Shown here: positions 40,249 through 49,993 of the stretch, in pieces | Layout of the letters: every line of letters starts with the position of its first letter | Position numbering within the stretch: position 1 is the stretch's first letter | NCBI RefSeq assembly: GCF_000735435.1 | Contig: NZ_JMPP01000015.1 | Location: 1 to 49,993 of the forward strand | DNA: 49,993 bases | Source of the DNA: Klebsiella planticola ATCC 33531 | GTDB taxonomy: Bacteria; Pseudomonadota; Gammaproteobacteria; Enterobacterales; Enterobacteriaceae | Direction of reading: 5' to 3' | Notes under the pieces: generated by a model | Seen by the model: only the letters and a program-made list of their open reading frames with translations | The model's database searches: none | Told to the model about the DNA's origin: nothing | Position numbers and translations under genes: made by a program

Positions 40249-42040
40249 TCTGCTGTTAGCGGGAGTCTTGTTTCTGTTTTCTGCCGTGGTGGCGGTGCCG
40301 TTGGCCGCCCGGCTGGGCATCGGTGCGGTATTAGGCTATCTGCTGGCCGGCATTGCGATTGGTCCCTGGGGGCTGGGATTTATTAGCGATGTCGATGAGA
40401 TTTTGCACTTCTCCGAACTGGGCGTTGTGTTCCTGATGTTCATCATCGGACTGGAGCTGAATCCGGCTAAGCTCTGGCGCCTGCGCAGCTCCATTTTTGG
40501 CGTCGGGGCGGCGCAGGTCGTGCTCAGCGCGGGTATCCTCGGCGGATTACTGATAGTGACCGGGTTTTCCTGGCAGGCGGCGGTAGTCGGCGGTATTGGT
40601 CTGGCGATGTCGTCCACGGCAATGGCGCTGCAGCTGATGCGTGAGAAAGGAATGAGTCGCAGCGAGTCCGGCCAGCTGGGTTTTTCCGTGCTGCTGTTCC
40701 AGGATCTGGCGGTGATCCCCGCGCTGGCTCTGGTTCCGCTGTTGGCCGGTTCCGGTGATGACCATCTTAACTGGGTGACCGTCGGGCTGAAGGTTTTGGC
40801 CTTCGCGGGGATGCTTATTGGCGGCCGTTTTCTGCTGCGACCTGTTTTTCGGTTTATCGCCGGCTCCGGGGTCCGAGAAGTATTTACCGCCGCGACGCTG
40901 CTGCTGGTACTGGGATCGGCCTTGTTTATGGACGCGCTCGGTCTGTCTATGGCGCTCGGTACCTTCATCGCCGGCGTTCTGCTGGCTGAAAGCGAGTATC
41001 GCCATGAGCTGGAGATCGCCATTGAGCCGTTTAAAGGGCTCTTGCTCGGGTTGTTCTTTATTTCCGTCGGCATGGCATTGAATCTGGGCGTGCTCTATAC
41101 CCACTTACTGTGGGTGGCGGCAAGCGTTGCCGTGCTGGTGGCGGTGAAAAGCCTCGTGCTGTACAGCCTGGCGCGGGTATACGGGTTGCGTAGCTCGGAA
41201 CGGATGCAGTTTGCGGGAGTGCTGAGCCAGGGGGGCGAGTTTGCGTTTGTGCTGTTCTCACTGCCGGCCTCGCTGCGACTGTTCGAAAACGATCAGATGG
41301 CGCTGCTGCTGGTGACGGTCACGCTATCGATGATGACGACGCCGCTGCTGATGACGCTTATCGATCAAATTCTCTCCCGGCGCTTTAACCAACCGGAAGA
41401 AGAAGATGAAGCGCCGTGGGTTGAGGACGATAAACCGCAGGTGATTATTGTCGGCTTTGGCCGCTTCGGGCAGGTTATTGGTCGTTTGCTGATGGCCAAT
41501 AAAATGCGGATTACCGTGCTGGAGCGCGATATCAGTGCGGTTAACCTGATGCGTAAATATGGCTATAAAGTCTATTTTGGCGATGCGACGCAACTGGAGC
41601 TGCTGCGCTCGGCGGGGGCGGAGGATGCGCAGTCGATTGTTATCACCTGCAACGAGCCGGAAGATACCATGAAGCTGGTGGAGATGTGTCAGCAACACTT
41701 TCCGCATCTGAATATTCTGGCGCGCGCCCGGGGGCGTGTTGAGGCGCATGAATTGCTGCAGGCCGGCGTGAAACAGTTTTCGCGTGAAACGTTTTCCAGC
41801 GCGCTGGAGTTGGGGCGCAAGGCATTGATTACCCTGGGCATGCATCCGCATCAGGCTCAGCGTGCGCAGCTGCACTTCCGTCGTCTGGATATGCGAATGC
41901 TGCGTGAGTTAATGCCCGTGAATACTGATACGCTGCAGATATCACGCGTGCGGGAGGCTCGCCGGGAGCTGGAAGAGATTTTCCAGCGCGAGATGCAGAA
42001 AGAGAGCAGGCAGCTTGACGGTTGGGATGAGTTTGAATAA
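40235..42040 (+). CDS. kefB: KefB, glutathione-gated K+/H+ antiporter
   Basis: Inner-membrane CPA2 antiporter that releases potassium and acidifies the cytoplasm in response to glutathione adducts of electrophiles. The 601 aa equal E. coli KefB. About 12 membrane helices fill residues 1-380, including the ion-site stretch [10 protein letters not shown]. From about residue 402 the RCK/KTN nucleotide-binding domain begins with [17 protein letters not shown] and includes [16 protein letters not shown]. The ribosome-binding site GGAGG is within the end of kefG. yheV follows 13 bp after. Confidence 0.96.
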   Translation: MEGADLLLAGVLFLFSAVVAVPLAARLGIGAVLGYLLAGIAIGPWGLGFISDVDEILHFSELGVVFLMFIIGLELNPAKLWRLRSSIFGVGAAQVVLSAGILGGLLIVTGFSWQAAVVGGIGLAMSSTAMALQLMREKGMSRSESGQLGFSVLLFQDLAVIPALALVPLLAGSGDDHLNWVTVGLKVLAFAGMLIGGRFLLRPVFRFIAGSGVREVFTAATLLLVLGSALFMDALGLSMALGTFIAGVLLAESEYRHELEIAIEPFKGLLLGLFFISVGMALNLGVLYTHLLWVAASVAVLVAVKSLVLYSLARVYGLRSSERMQFAGVLSQGGEFAFVLFSLPASLRLFENDQMALLLVTVTLSMMTTPLLMTLIDQILSRRFNQPEEEDEAPWVEDDKPQVIIVGFGRFGQVIGRLLMANKMRITVLERDISAVNLMRKYGYKVYFGDATQLELLRSAGAEDAQSIVITCNEPEDTMKLVEMCQQHFPHLNILARARGRVEAHELLQAGVKQFSRETFSSALELGRKALITLGMHPHQAQRAQLHFRRLDMRMLRELMPVNTDTLQISRVREARRELEEIFQREMQKESRQLDGWDEFE

Positions 42041-42053
42041 GGGTCAAATAATG

Positions 42054-42254
42054 ATGGCTGTACGTAAACGTTTTATTGCCGGGGCAAAATGTCCGGCGTG
42101 CCAGGCGCAGGATTCTCTGGCAATGTGGCGTGAGAATAATGTCGATATTGTTGAGTGTGTTAAGTGTGGTCACCAGATGCGTGAGGCGGATAAAGAGGCG
42201 CGCGAGCACGTCCGCAAAGATGAACAAGTGATTGGCATTTTTCATCCGGACTAG
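42054..42254 (+). CDS. yheV: YheV, small zinc-ribbon-like protein
   Basis: A 66-aa conserved protein of unknown function. Two CxxC pairs (CPAC at residues 13-16 and CVKC near 35-38) suggest a zinc ribbon. The start is ATG 42054 (MAVRKRFIAG), matching E. coli YheV; the upstream in-frame ATG overlaps the kefB end. It is in the kefGB-yheV run and likely cotranscribed. Confidence 0.9.
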   Translation: MAVRKRFIAGAKCPACQAQDSLAMWRENNVDIVECVKCGHQMREADKEAREHVRKDEQVIGIFHPD

Positions 42255-42348
42255 CGTTATCTGTCGCCTTTTTTTAAGCTAGAGGGTACACGGCTGCAGA
42301 ATTCCGCTACAATCTGCGCCACTATTCTTCCCATGCTCAGGAGATATC

Positions 42349-42933
42349 ATGAAAGTAGCAAAAGACCTGGTGGTCAGCCTGGCCTATCAGGTACGTACAG
42401 AAGACGGTGTGTTGGTTGATGAGTCTCCGGTAAGCGCGCCGCTGGACTACCTGCATGGTCACGGCTCCCTGATTTCCGGCCTGGAAAATGCGCTGGATGG
42501 TCATGAAGTGGGCGACAAATTTGACGTAGAAGTCGGCGCGAACGATGCGTACGGCCAGTACGACGAAAATCTGGTTCAGCGTGTTCCTAAAGACGTCTTC
42601 ATGGGCGTTGACGAACTGCAGGTTGGCATGCGTTTCCTGGCGGAAACCGACCAGGGTCCAGTGCCGGTTGAAATCACCGAAGTGGACGATGAGCACGTAG
42701 TGGTTGACGGTAACCACATGCTGGCTGGCCAGAATCTGAAGTTCAACGTTGAAGTTGTTGCGATTCGCGAAGCGACTGCAGAAGAGCTGGAGCACGGTCA
42801 CGTGCACGGCGCCCACGGCCACGATCATGACCACGATCATGAAGGTTGCTGCGGCGGCCACGGCCACGATCACGACCACGGTCATGAACATGGCAAAGGT
42901 GGTTGTGGTAACGGCGGCTGTGGTTGCCACTAA
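42349..42933 (+). CDS. slyD: SlyD, FKBP-type prolyl isomerase and nickel metallochaperone
   Basis: Cytosolic FKBP-fold isomerase/chaperone; also delivers nickel to hydrogenase maturation and is needed for phiX174 lysis. The order is an FKBP domain (residues 1-69 and 129-145) with the inserted IF chaperone flap (about 70-128), then a His/Cys-rich metal tail (HGHVHGAHGHDHDH, then CCGGHGHDHDHGHEHG and CGNGGCGCH). The 194 aa compare with 196 in E. coli. ATCTGCATG-type leader and GGAG precede the ATG. Confidence 0.97.
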   Translation: MKVAKDLVVSLAYQVRTEDGVLVDESPVSAPLDYLHGHGSLISGLENALDGHEVGDKFDVEVGANDAYGQYDENLVQRVPKDVFMGVDELQVGMRFLAETDQGPVPVEITEVDDEHVVVDGNHMLAGQNLKFNVEVVAIREATAEELEHGHVHGAHGHDHDHDHEGCCGGHGHDHDHGHEHGKGGCGNGGCGCH

Positions 42934-42999
42934 TCCCCGTCGTCTTTCAGGCCGCAGGCGCGTTGGCCTGGCTTTCAAACCCCGGTGACATTGTTCTCT

Positions 43000-43062
43000 A
43001 TGCTGCCGGGAGTTCTCAAGCCTGCCGCCGTTCTGCGAATCGAAATTCTTAGGGTATTCAAT
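43000..43062 (+). repeat. Intergenic repeat remnant B (right half)
   Basis: GCTGCCGGGAGTTCTCAAG, then CCTGCCGCCGTTCTGCGAATCGAAATTCTTAGGG in overlapping pieces, resembles the right arm of a common enteric intergenic repeat whose end I remember as CTTGCCGCC...CTCGAATTATTTAGGGTAT. Compare the minus strand at 13588-13690 (CTTACCGCCTCGACGC). It lies downstream of slyD. Matched by eye. Confidence 0.45.
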
Positions 43063-43092
43063 CCGGTAGACATAGCGCTGCCGGAGATAGTC

Positions 43093-43116
43093 AAGCGGGG
43101 AAACCCGCTTTTTTTA
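43093..43116 (+). terminator. slyD terminator
   Basis: AAGCGGG (43093-43099) pairs with CCCGCTT (43104-43110) around GAAA, followed by five T's. It lies about 160 bases past slyD and just before the convergent slyX stop, so it may act in both directions. Confidence 0.85.
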
Positions 43117-43120
43117 CGCC

Positions 43121-43339
43121 TCAATAATGTGGTGGGGGCGTTTCTTCTGCCTGTGATGCGATATGCGATGATTGGGTCGCTTTCAGTTTTTCAACCATCA
43201 AGCGCATATGTTCACGCATCTTCGCCATTTCTATCTCATGGGCGGTGACGGTCTTGTTGAGGTCTTCAATGGTGATTTCCTGAAACGCCAGCCGGCTTTC
43301 CAGCTCCGCCAGGCGAGTCTCCAGTGTACTGTCGTGCAT
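43121..43339 (-). CDS. slyX: SlyX, small coiled-coil protein
   Basis: A 72-aa protein of unknown function, convergent with slyD. Residues 5-55 form a leucine-zipper-like coiled coil ([19 protein letters not shown]), and the tail EETPPPHY is the conserved end. The length equals E. coli SlyX. fkpA is divergent from it, 222 bp away. Confidence 0.94.
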   Translation of the reverse strand: MHDSTLETRLAELESRLAFQEITIEDLNKTVTAHEIEMAKMREHMRLMVEKLKATQSSHIASQAEETPPPHY

Positions 43340-43561
43340 GAGTCACCTCTTCTGTCTTATTTCGCGAGCGGATTCTACTCAACTTTCACCCTTCGCGCAG
43401 CAACCTCGCGTAAGACAGGAAACTTATTTATACAAAAATAGTCTGAAAACTGGCGATATTCAGGAAGGTCTGTATGTAGATTTGCTCTGCAACGTTCTAT
43501 AGTACCTTTTTTGCTTTTTACGATAACCCTGGGGTGAGATGCCCCGGCCCTGGAGAAATGG

Positions 43562-44392
43562 ATGAAATCACTGTTTAAAGTAACGCTGCTGGCGACCACG
43601 ATGGCTGTCGCCCTGAATGCACCGCTGACCTTTGCGGCTGATACTGCCGCGAAGACGGCACCTGCAACGGATAGCAAAGCGGCATTTAAAAATGACGATC
43701 AAAAATCTGCTTATGCGCTGGGTGCTTCACTGGGACGTTACATGGAAAACTCCCTGAAAGAACAAGAAAAACTGGGTATCAAGCTGGATAAAGATCAGCT
43801 GATTGCCGGTGTTCAGGATGCGTTTGCGAATAAAAGCAAACTGTCCGATCAAGAAATCGAGCAGACTCTGCAAACCTTCGAGACTCGCGTAAAAACTGCT
43901 GCTCAGCAGAAAATGGAAAAAGACGCGACTGAAAACGATGCTAAAGGCAAAGCCTATCGCGACACCTTCGCAAAAGAGAAGGGCGTAAAAACCTCTAAAT
44001 CTGGCCTGCTGTACAAAGTTGAAAAAGAAGGGACCGGCGACGCACCGAAAGACAGCGATACTGTTGTCGTGAACTACAAAGGTACGCTGATTGACGGTAA
44101 AGAGTTCGATAACTCCTACACCCGCGGTGAGCCGCTCTCCTTCCGTCTGGATGGCGTTATCCCTGGCTGGACTGAAGGCCTGAAAAATATCAAGAAAGGC
44201 GGCAAAATCAAGCTGGTCATCCCACCGGATCTGGCTTACGGCAAAACTGGCGTCCCGGGTATTCCGGCTAACTCCACGCTGGTCTTCGACGTAGAACTGC
44301 TGGATATCAAACCGGCACCGAAAGCCGATGCCAAGCCTGAAGCGGCGGCTGATGCCAAAGCTGACGCACAAAGCGCAGACGCGAAGAAGTAA
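43562..44392 (+). CDS. fkpA: FkpA, periplasmic FKBP-type isomerase and chaperone
   Basis: Periplasmic prolyl isomerase and chaperone induced by sigma-E in E. coli. The signal peptide is residues 1-25 (MKSLFKVTLLATTMAVALNA, cleaved after FA). The N-terminal helical domain (about 40-125) dimerises. The C-terminal FKBP domain contains VVNYKGTLIDGKEFDNSY, FRLDGVIPGWTEGLKNI and VIPPDLAYGK. A K/A/D-rich tail follows. The 276 aa are six longer than E. coli because of the low-complexity N- and C-terminal segments. Confidence 0.96.
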   Translation: MKSLFKVTLLATTMAVALNAPLTFAADTAAKTAPATDSKAAFKNDDQKSAYALGASLGRYMENSLKEQEKLGIKLDKDQLIAGVQDAFANKSKLSDQEIEQTLQTFETRVKTAAQQKMEKDATENDAKGKAYRDTFAKEKGVKTSKSGLLYKVEKEGTGDAPKDSDTVVVNYKGTLIDGKEFDNSYTRGEPLSFRLDGVIPGWTEGLKNIKKGGKIKLVIPPDLAYGKTGVPGIPANSTLVFDVELLDIKPAPKADAKPEAAADAKADAQSADAKK

Positions 44393-44400
44393 TCTGGTCT

Positions 44401-44434
44401 AAGCCGCCGCCGTTAAAGGCGGCGGCTTTTTTAT
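44401..44434 (+). terminator. fkpA terminator
   Basis: AAGCCGCCGCC (44401-44411) pairs with GGCGGCGGCTT (44418-44428) around GTTAAA; the stem is 11 bp and TTTTATTT follows. Confidence 0.93.
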
Positions 44435-44529
44435 TTGGGGCAGATATAATTAAAACTGGAAAGTGCCTCAAGCGCTGTATTACTTTAGTTAGCTTAATAA
44501 TGATGATGAGCCTGCCCTGACAAGCTACA

Positions 44530-44585
44530 CCTCATCCTTCAAGCTGCCTCTGCATTGGCTGCATCCGCTTATTCCGGTTACGCAC
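44530..44585 (+). repeat. Intergenic repeat remnant C (left half)
   Basis: CCTTCAAGCTGCCTCTGC followed by ATTGGCTGCATCCGCTTATT is close to the minus-strand start of remnant A (TTCAAACTACCTCG...GGCTGCACTTATCCG). Sharing TTCAA, CT, CCTC and GGCTGCA in the same order suggests one repeat family. The downstream half differs and may be a separate insertion or decayed. Confidence 0.5.
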
Positions 44586-44723
44586 TGGAGTCAGCCCTGA
44601 GACGTGATAAGAGACATGTTTGCCTCTTACCTCGCCAGCTTACGGCTGGTCAAATTCGTGGTGACGAATGTCTCGGACGTGCACCTCAGCGCATCTTGAA
44701 CGGTTTTGTGTAAAAAATGACAG

Positions 44724-44747
44724 GCTCCTGAAAAGGAGTGCTTTTTT
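44724..44747 (+). promoter_or_regulatory. Hairpin over the yheO ribosome-binding site
   Basis: CTCCT (44725-44729), GAAA tetraloop, AGGAG (44734-44738) form a stem in which the right arm is the yheO Shine-Dalgarno. Seven T's (44742-44748) follow. It looks like an intrinsic-terminator-type element merged with the start site. As I recall, E. coli has a similar sequence here. Confidence 0.55.
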
Positions 44748-44749
44748 TC

Positions 44750-45472
44750 ATGTCCAGGTCGCTTTTAACCAACGAAACCAGTGAGCTTGACCTGCTGGAT
44801 CAACGTCCTTTCGACCAGACCGACTTCGATATCCTCAAATCCTATGAAGCGGTTGTGGACGGGTTAGCGATGCTCATTGGTTCCCATTGCGAGATCGTGC
44901 TGCATTCTTTACAGGATCTGAAATGCTCCGCCATCCGCATCGCCAACGGTGAGCATACCGGGCGCCAAATCGGCTCGCCGATTACCGATCTTGCGCTGCG
45001 CATGCTGCATGATATGACGGGGGCCGATAGCAGCGTATCCAAGTGTTACTTTACGCGGGCGAAGAGCGGCGTCCTGATGAAGTCCGTCACGATCGCGATT
45101 CGCAACCGTGAACATCGGGTCATCGGTCTGCTGTGCATCAACATGAACCTTGATGTGCCGTTCTCACAGATAATGAGCACCTTTATTCCGCCGGAAACGC
45201 CAGAGGTGAACTCTCAGGTTAACTTTGCCTCCTCCGTCGACGATTTGGTCGCTCAAACTCTTGAGTTCACTATCGAAGAAGTGAATGCTGACCGTAATGT
45301 TTCCAACAATGCTAAAAATCGCCAGATTGTCCTGAATCTCTACGAGAAAGGGATCTTTGATATCAAAGATGCCATCAACCAGGTTGCCGATCGGCTGAAT
45401 ATTTCCAAACATACGGTCTATCTCTATATCCGTCAGTTTAAGAGCGGCGATTTCCAGGGGCTGGATAAGTAA
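44750..45472 (+). CDS. yheO: YheO, PAS-like DNA-binding regulator
   Basis: Transcriptional-regulator-like protein with an N-terminal YheO-type PAS-like sensory domain (residues about 20-125, [20 protein letters not shown] to GLLCINMN) and a C-terminal helix-turn-helix of the DauR/YheO type ([24 protein letters not shown]). The target is not established to my knowledge. I prefer ATG 44750 (MSRSLLTNE, 240 aa) because AGGAG ends 11 bases before it; the GTG at 44738 overlaps that Shine-Dalgarno. Its last base overlaps the tusD start, so it heads the yheO-tusDCB operon. Confidence 0.92.
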   Translation: MSRSLLTNETSELDLLDQRPFDQTDFDILKSYEAVVDGLAMLIGSHCEIVLHSLQDLKCSAIRIANGEHTGRQIGSPITDLALRMLHDMTGADSSVSKCYFTRAKSGVLMKSVTIAIRNREHRVIGLLCINMNLDVPFSQIMSTFIPPETPEVNSQVNFASSVDDLVAQTLEFTIEEVNADRNVSNNAKNRQIVLNLYEKGIFDIKDAINQVADRLNISKHTVYLYIRQFKSGDFQGLDK

Positions 45473-45858
45473 TGCGTTTTGCCATTACGGTGACGGGGCC
45501 AGCCTACGGTACGCAGCAGGCCAGCAGCGCCTGGCAGTTTGCCCAGGCCATTTTGCAAGAGGGTCATGAGCTGGACTGTGTCTTCTTCTATCGTGAAGGC
45601 GTCTACAACGCCAACCAGCTGACTGCACCCGCCAGCGATGAATTTGACCTGGTACGCGCGTGGCAGCGGCTGCATGACGATCATGCTGTCGCGCTGCACA
45701 TCTGCGTGGCGGCAGCCCTGCGTCGCGGTGTCACCGATGAACAAGAAGCTCAGCAGCTGGGGTTGCCGGGTCATAATCTGCAGCCCGGATTTACGCTGAG
45801 CGGCTTGGGTGCGCTGGCGGAAGCCTCATTAACCTGCGATCGGATGGTGCAGTTCTGA
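45472..45858 (+). CDS. tusD: TusD, sulfur-relay subunit
   Basis: Part of the TusBCD complex that passes persulfide sulfur from TusA to TusE and on to MnmA for 2-thiouridine in tRNA. The catalytic cysteine is C78 in [12 protein letters not shown], the same residue as in E. coli. The protein is 128 aa with a DsrE-like fold. It shares one base with yheO and one with tusC, as expected of a coupled operon. Confidence 0.96.
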   Translation: MRFAITVTGPAYGTQQASSAWQFAQAILQEGHELDCVFFYREGVYNANQLTAPASDEFDLVRAWQRLHDDHAVALHICVAAALRRGVTDEQEAQQLGLPGHNLQPGFTLSGLGALAEASLTCDRMVQF

Positions 45859-46217
45859 TGAAACGCGTTGCCTTTGTTTTTTCTTCTGCCCCACATGGTT
45901 CTGCGTCGGGTCGGGAAGGTCTGGATGCGCTGCTGGCGACTTCCGCGCTGACCGATGAGATCGGCGTATTCTTTGTCGGCGACGGCGTCTTCCAACTGCT
46001 GCCCGGGCAACAACCGTCGGCGGTGCTTGCCCGCGATTACATCGCGACCTTTAAACTTTTGCCGCTGTACGATATCGACGCGTGCTGGATATGCGCAGCG
46101 TCTGCCCGCGAACGCGGCCTGAATGCCGGGACGGCGTGGGTAGTGGATGCCGGGTGGCTTGAACCCGAAGCGCTGCGCGCCCGACTCGATGATTTCAACG
46201 TGATTTTACGTTTCTGA
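45858..46217 (+). CDS. tusC: TusC, sulfur-relay subunit
   Basis: DsrF-like subunit of the TusBCD hexamer, 119 aa. [24 protein letters not shown] and [19 protein letters not shown] are the conserved stretches. It has no catalytic cysteine at the TusD position; two cysteines in CWIC may be structural. It lies between tusD (one-base overlap) and tusB (7 bp). Confidence 0.95.
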   Translation: MKRVAFVFSSAPHGSASGREGLDALLATSALTDEIGVFFVGDGVFQLLPGQQPSAVLARDYIATFKLLPLYDIDACWICAASARERGLNAGTAWVVDAGWLEPEALRARLDDFNVILRF

Positions 46218-46224
46218 GGACTGA

Positions 46225-46512
46225 ATGCTCCACACACTCAGCTCGTCCCCGTGGCACACCGATCTCCGTGCGATGCTGCGCCTGGTAAAGGATGGCGACG
46301 ATCTCCTGCTGCTTTCTGATGGCGTGATTGCGGCTATTGCCGGCGGACCCTTCCTTGAAATCCTGCACTCTGCCCCCATAACCATTCATGCTCTGCAAGA
46401 CGATATCGATGCCCGCGGGCTGGCTGGTCAAATTGCGGACAGTGTCATCAGGGTTAGCTATACTGATTTCGTCAGAATGTCGGTCAAACATCCTGGACAG
46501 TTGTCCTGGTAA
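46225..46512 (+). CDS. tusB: TusB, sulfur-relay subunit
   Basis: DsrH-like 95-aa subunit completing TusBCD. It starts [14 protein letters not shown] with ADLLL-type core [19 protein letters not shown] and ends [10 protein letters not shown], matching E. coli TusB. The rpsL promoter starts about 22 bp after its stop. Confidence 0.94.
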   Translation: MLHTLSSSPWHTDLRAMLRLVKDGDDLLLLSDGVIAAIAGGPFLEILHSAPITIHALQDDIDARGLAGQIADSVIRVSYTDFVRMSVKHPGQLSW

Positions 46513-46534
46513 TGGCGGGATCGTTGTATATTTC

Positions 46535-46563
46535 TTGACACCTTTTCGGCACCGCCCTAAAAT
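46535..46563 (+). promoter_or_regulatory. str operon promoter (before rpsL)
   Basis: TTGACA at 46535-46540 and TAAAAT at 46558-46563 are separated by 17 bp, a near-consensus sigma-70 promoter. GCGTC follows the -10, resembling a GC-rich discriminator typical of stringently controlled ribosomal promoters. The rpsL ATG is about 70 bases downstream. Confidence 0.92.
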
Positions 46564-46570
46564 TCTGCGT

Positions 46571-47577
<1,007 letters not shown>

Positions 47578-47661
47578 TCCCTTCGGAGTCATAGTCACCA
47601 GGCGGGCGCTTCAGGTAAGTCGCCCGTGCTGGATAACTTAACTGAACGCCTAAAGAAATAA

Positions 47662-49788
<2,127 letters not shown>

Positions 49789-49801
49789 GCCGTAGGGTTG
49801 A

Positions 49802-49993
<192 letters not shown>

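Larger units (their letters stand above)
44429..44749. other. fkpA-yheO intergenic region (about 320 bp)
   Basis: No credible ORF. It contains a candidate repeat remnant (44530-44585), a stretch with inverted-repeat character around CGCCAGCTTACGGCTGG (44634-44650), and the yheO leader with a hairpin over its ribosome-binding site. The rest gives no recognisable motif. Confidence 0.55.

Noticed and set aside
42781-42930. His/Cys repeat region as a possible microsatellite or CRISPR-like array
   Set aside because: These are codons of the SlyD metal-binding tail, not spaced identical repeats.

Overview
This window is a chromosomal housekeeping segment of an enteric gammaproteobacterium (Enterobacteriaceae). 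Gene order follows the E. coli K-12 ompB-to-str arc: envZ, pckA, hslOR, yrfG, igaA, nudE, mrcA, hofMNOPQ, aroKB, damX, dam, rpe, gph, trpS, cysG, nirDB, tsgA, ppiA, yhfG-fic, pabA, argD, yhfK, crp, yhfA, prkB, yheU, yheT, yheS, kefGB, yheV, slyD, slyX, fkpA, yheO, tusDCB, rpsL, rpsG, fusA, tufA. The proteins match the E. coli ones, as I remember them, nearly end to end. Three departures point to a Klebsiella/Enterobacter-like relative rather than E. coli itself: a codA-type cytosine deaminase between nirB and tsgA, a secreted SnoaL-like protein between yheT and yheS, and no nirC, yhfL or frl genes around cysG. The genus is an inference.

Layout. 1-10 kb: the 3' end of envZ, gluconeogenic pckA, heat-shock hslO/hslR, nucleotidase yrfG, the Rcs attenuator igaA, divergent nudE, and mrcA (PBP1a). 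10-20 kb: the hofMNOPQ DNA-uptake operon, then the aroK-aroB-damX-dam-rpe-gph-trpS run with short gaps and 4-8 nt overlaps. 20-28 kb: a nitrogen-flavoured block with cysG (siroheme), nirBD (nitrite to ammonia) behind an FNR plus NarL/P promoter, codA (cytosine to uracil plus ammonia) and tsgA. 28-37 kb: ppiA, the yhfG-fic pair, pabA, argD, yhfK, crp, yhfA, prkB, yheU and yheT. 37-46.5 kb: the SnoaL-like gene, yheS, kefGB, yheV, slyD/slyX, fkpA, yheO and tusDCB. 46.5-50 kb: the str ribosomal operon, entering tufA at the right edge.

Two genes are broken by single-base indels in three-base homopolymers: envZ (one T missing near position 20) and hofO (one A too many near 11581). They are either real lesions or sequencing errors. 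Other points of interest are a degenerate Fic active site beside an intact-looking YhfG inhibitor motif, a strong terminator cutting cysG off from nirBD where nirC would normally lie, a PurR-like box before tsgA next to codA, three remnants of what looks like one intergenic repeat family (near 13.6, 43.0 and 44.5 kb), and a hairpin plus T-run over the yheO ribosome-binding site.

I saw no tRNA or rRNA gene, insertion sequence, prophage, CRISPR array or other mobile element. I found no clearly new multi-gene system; the novelty here is local.
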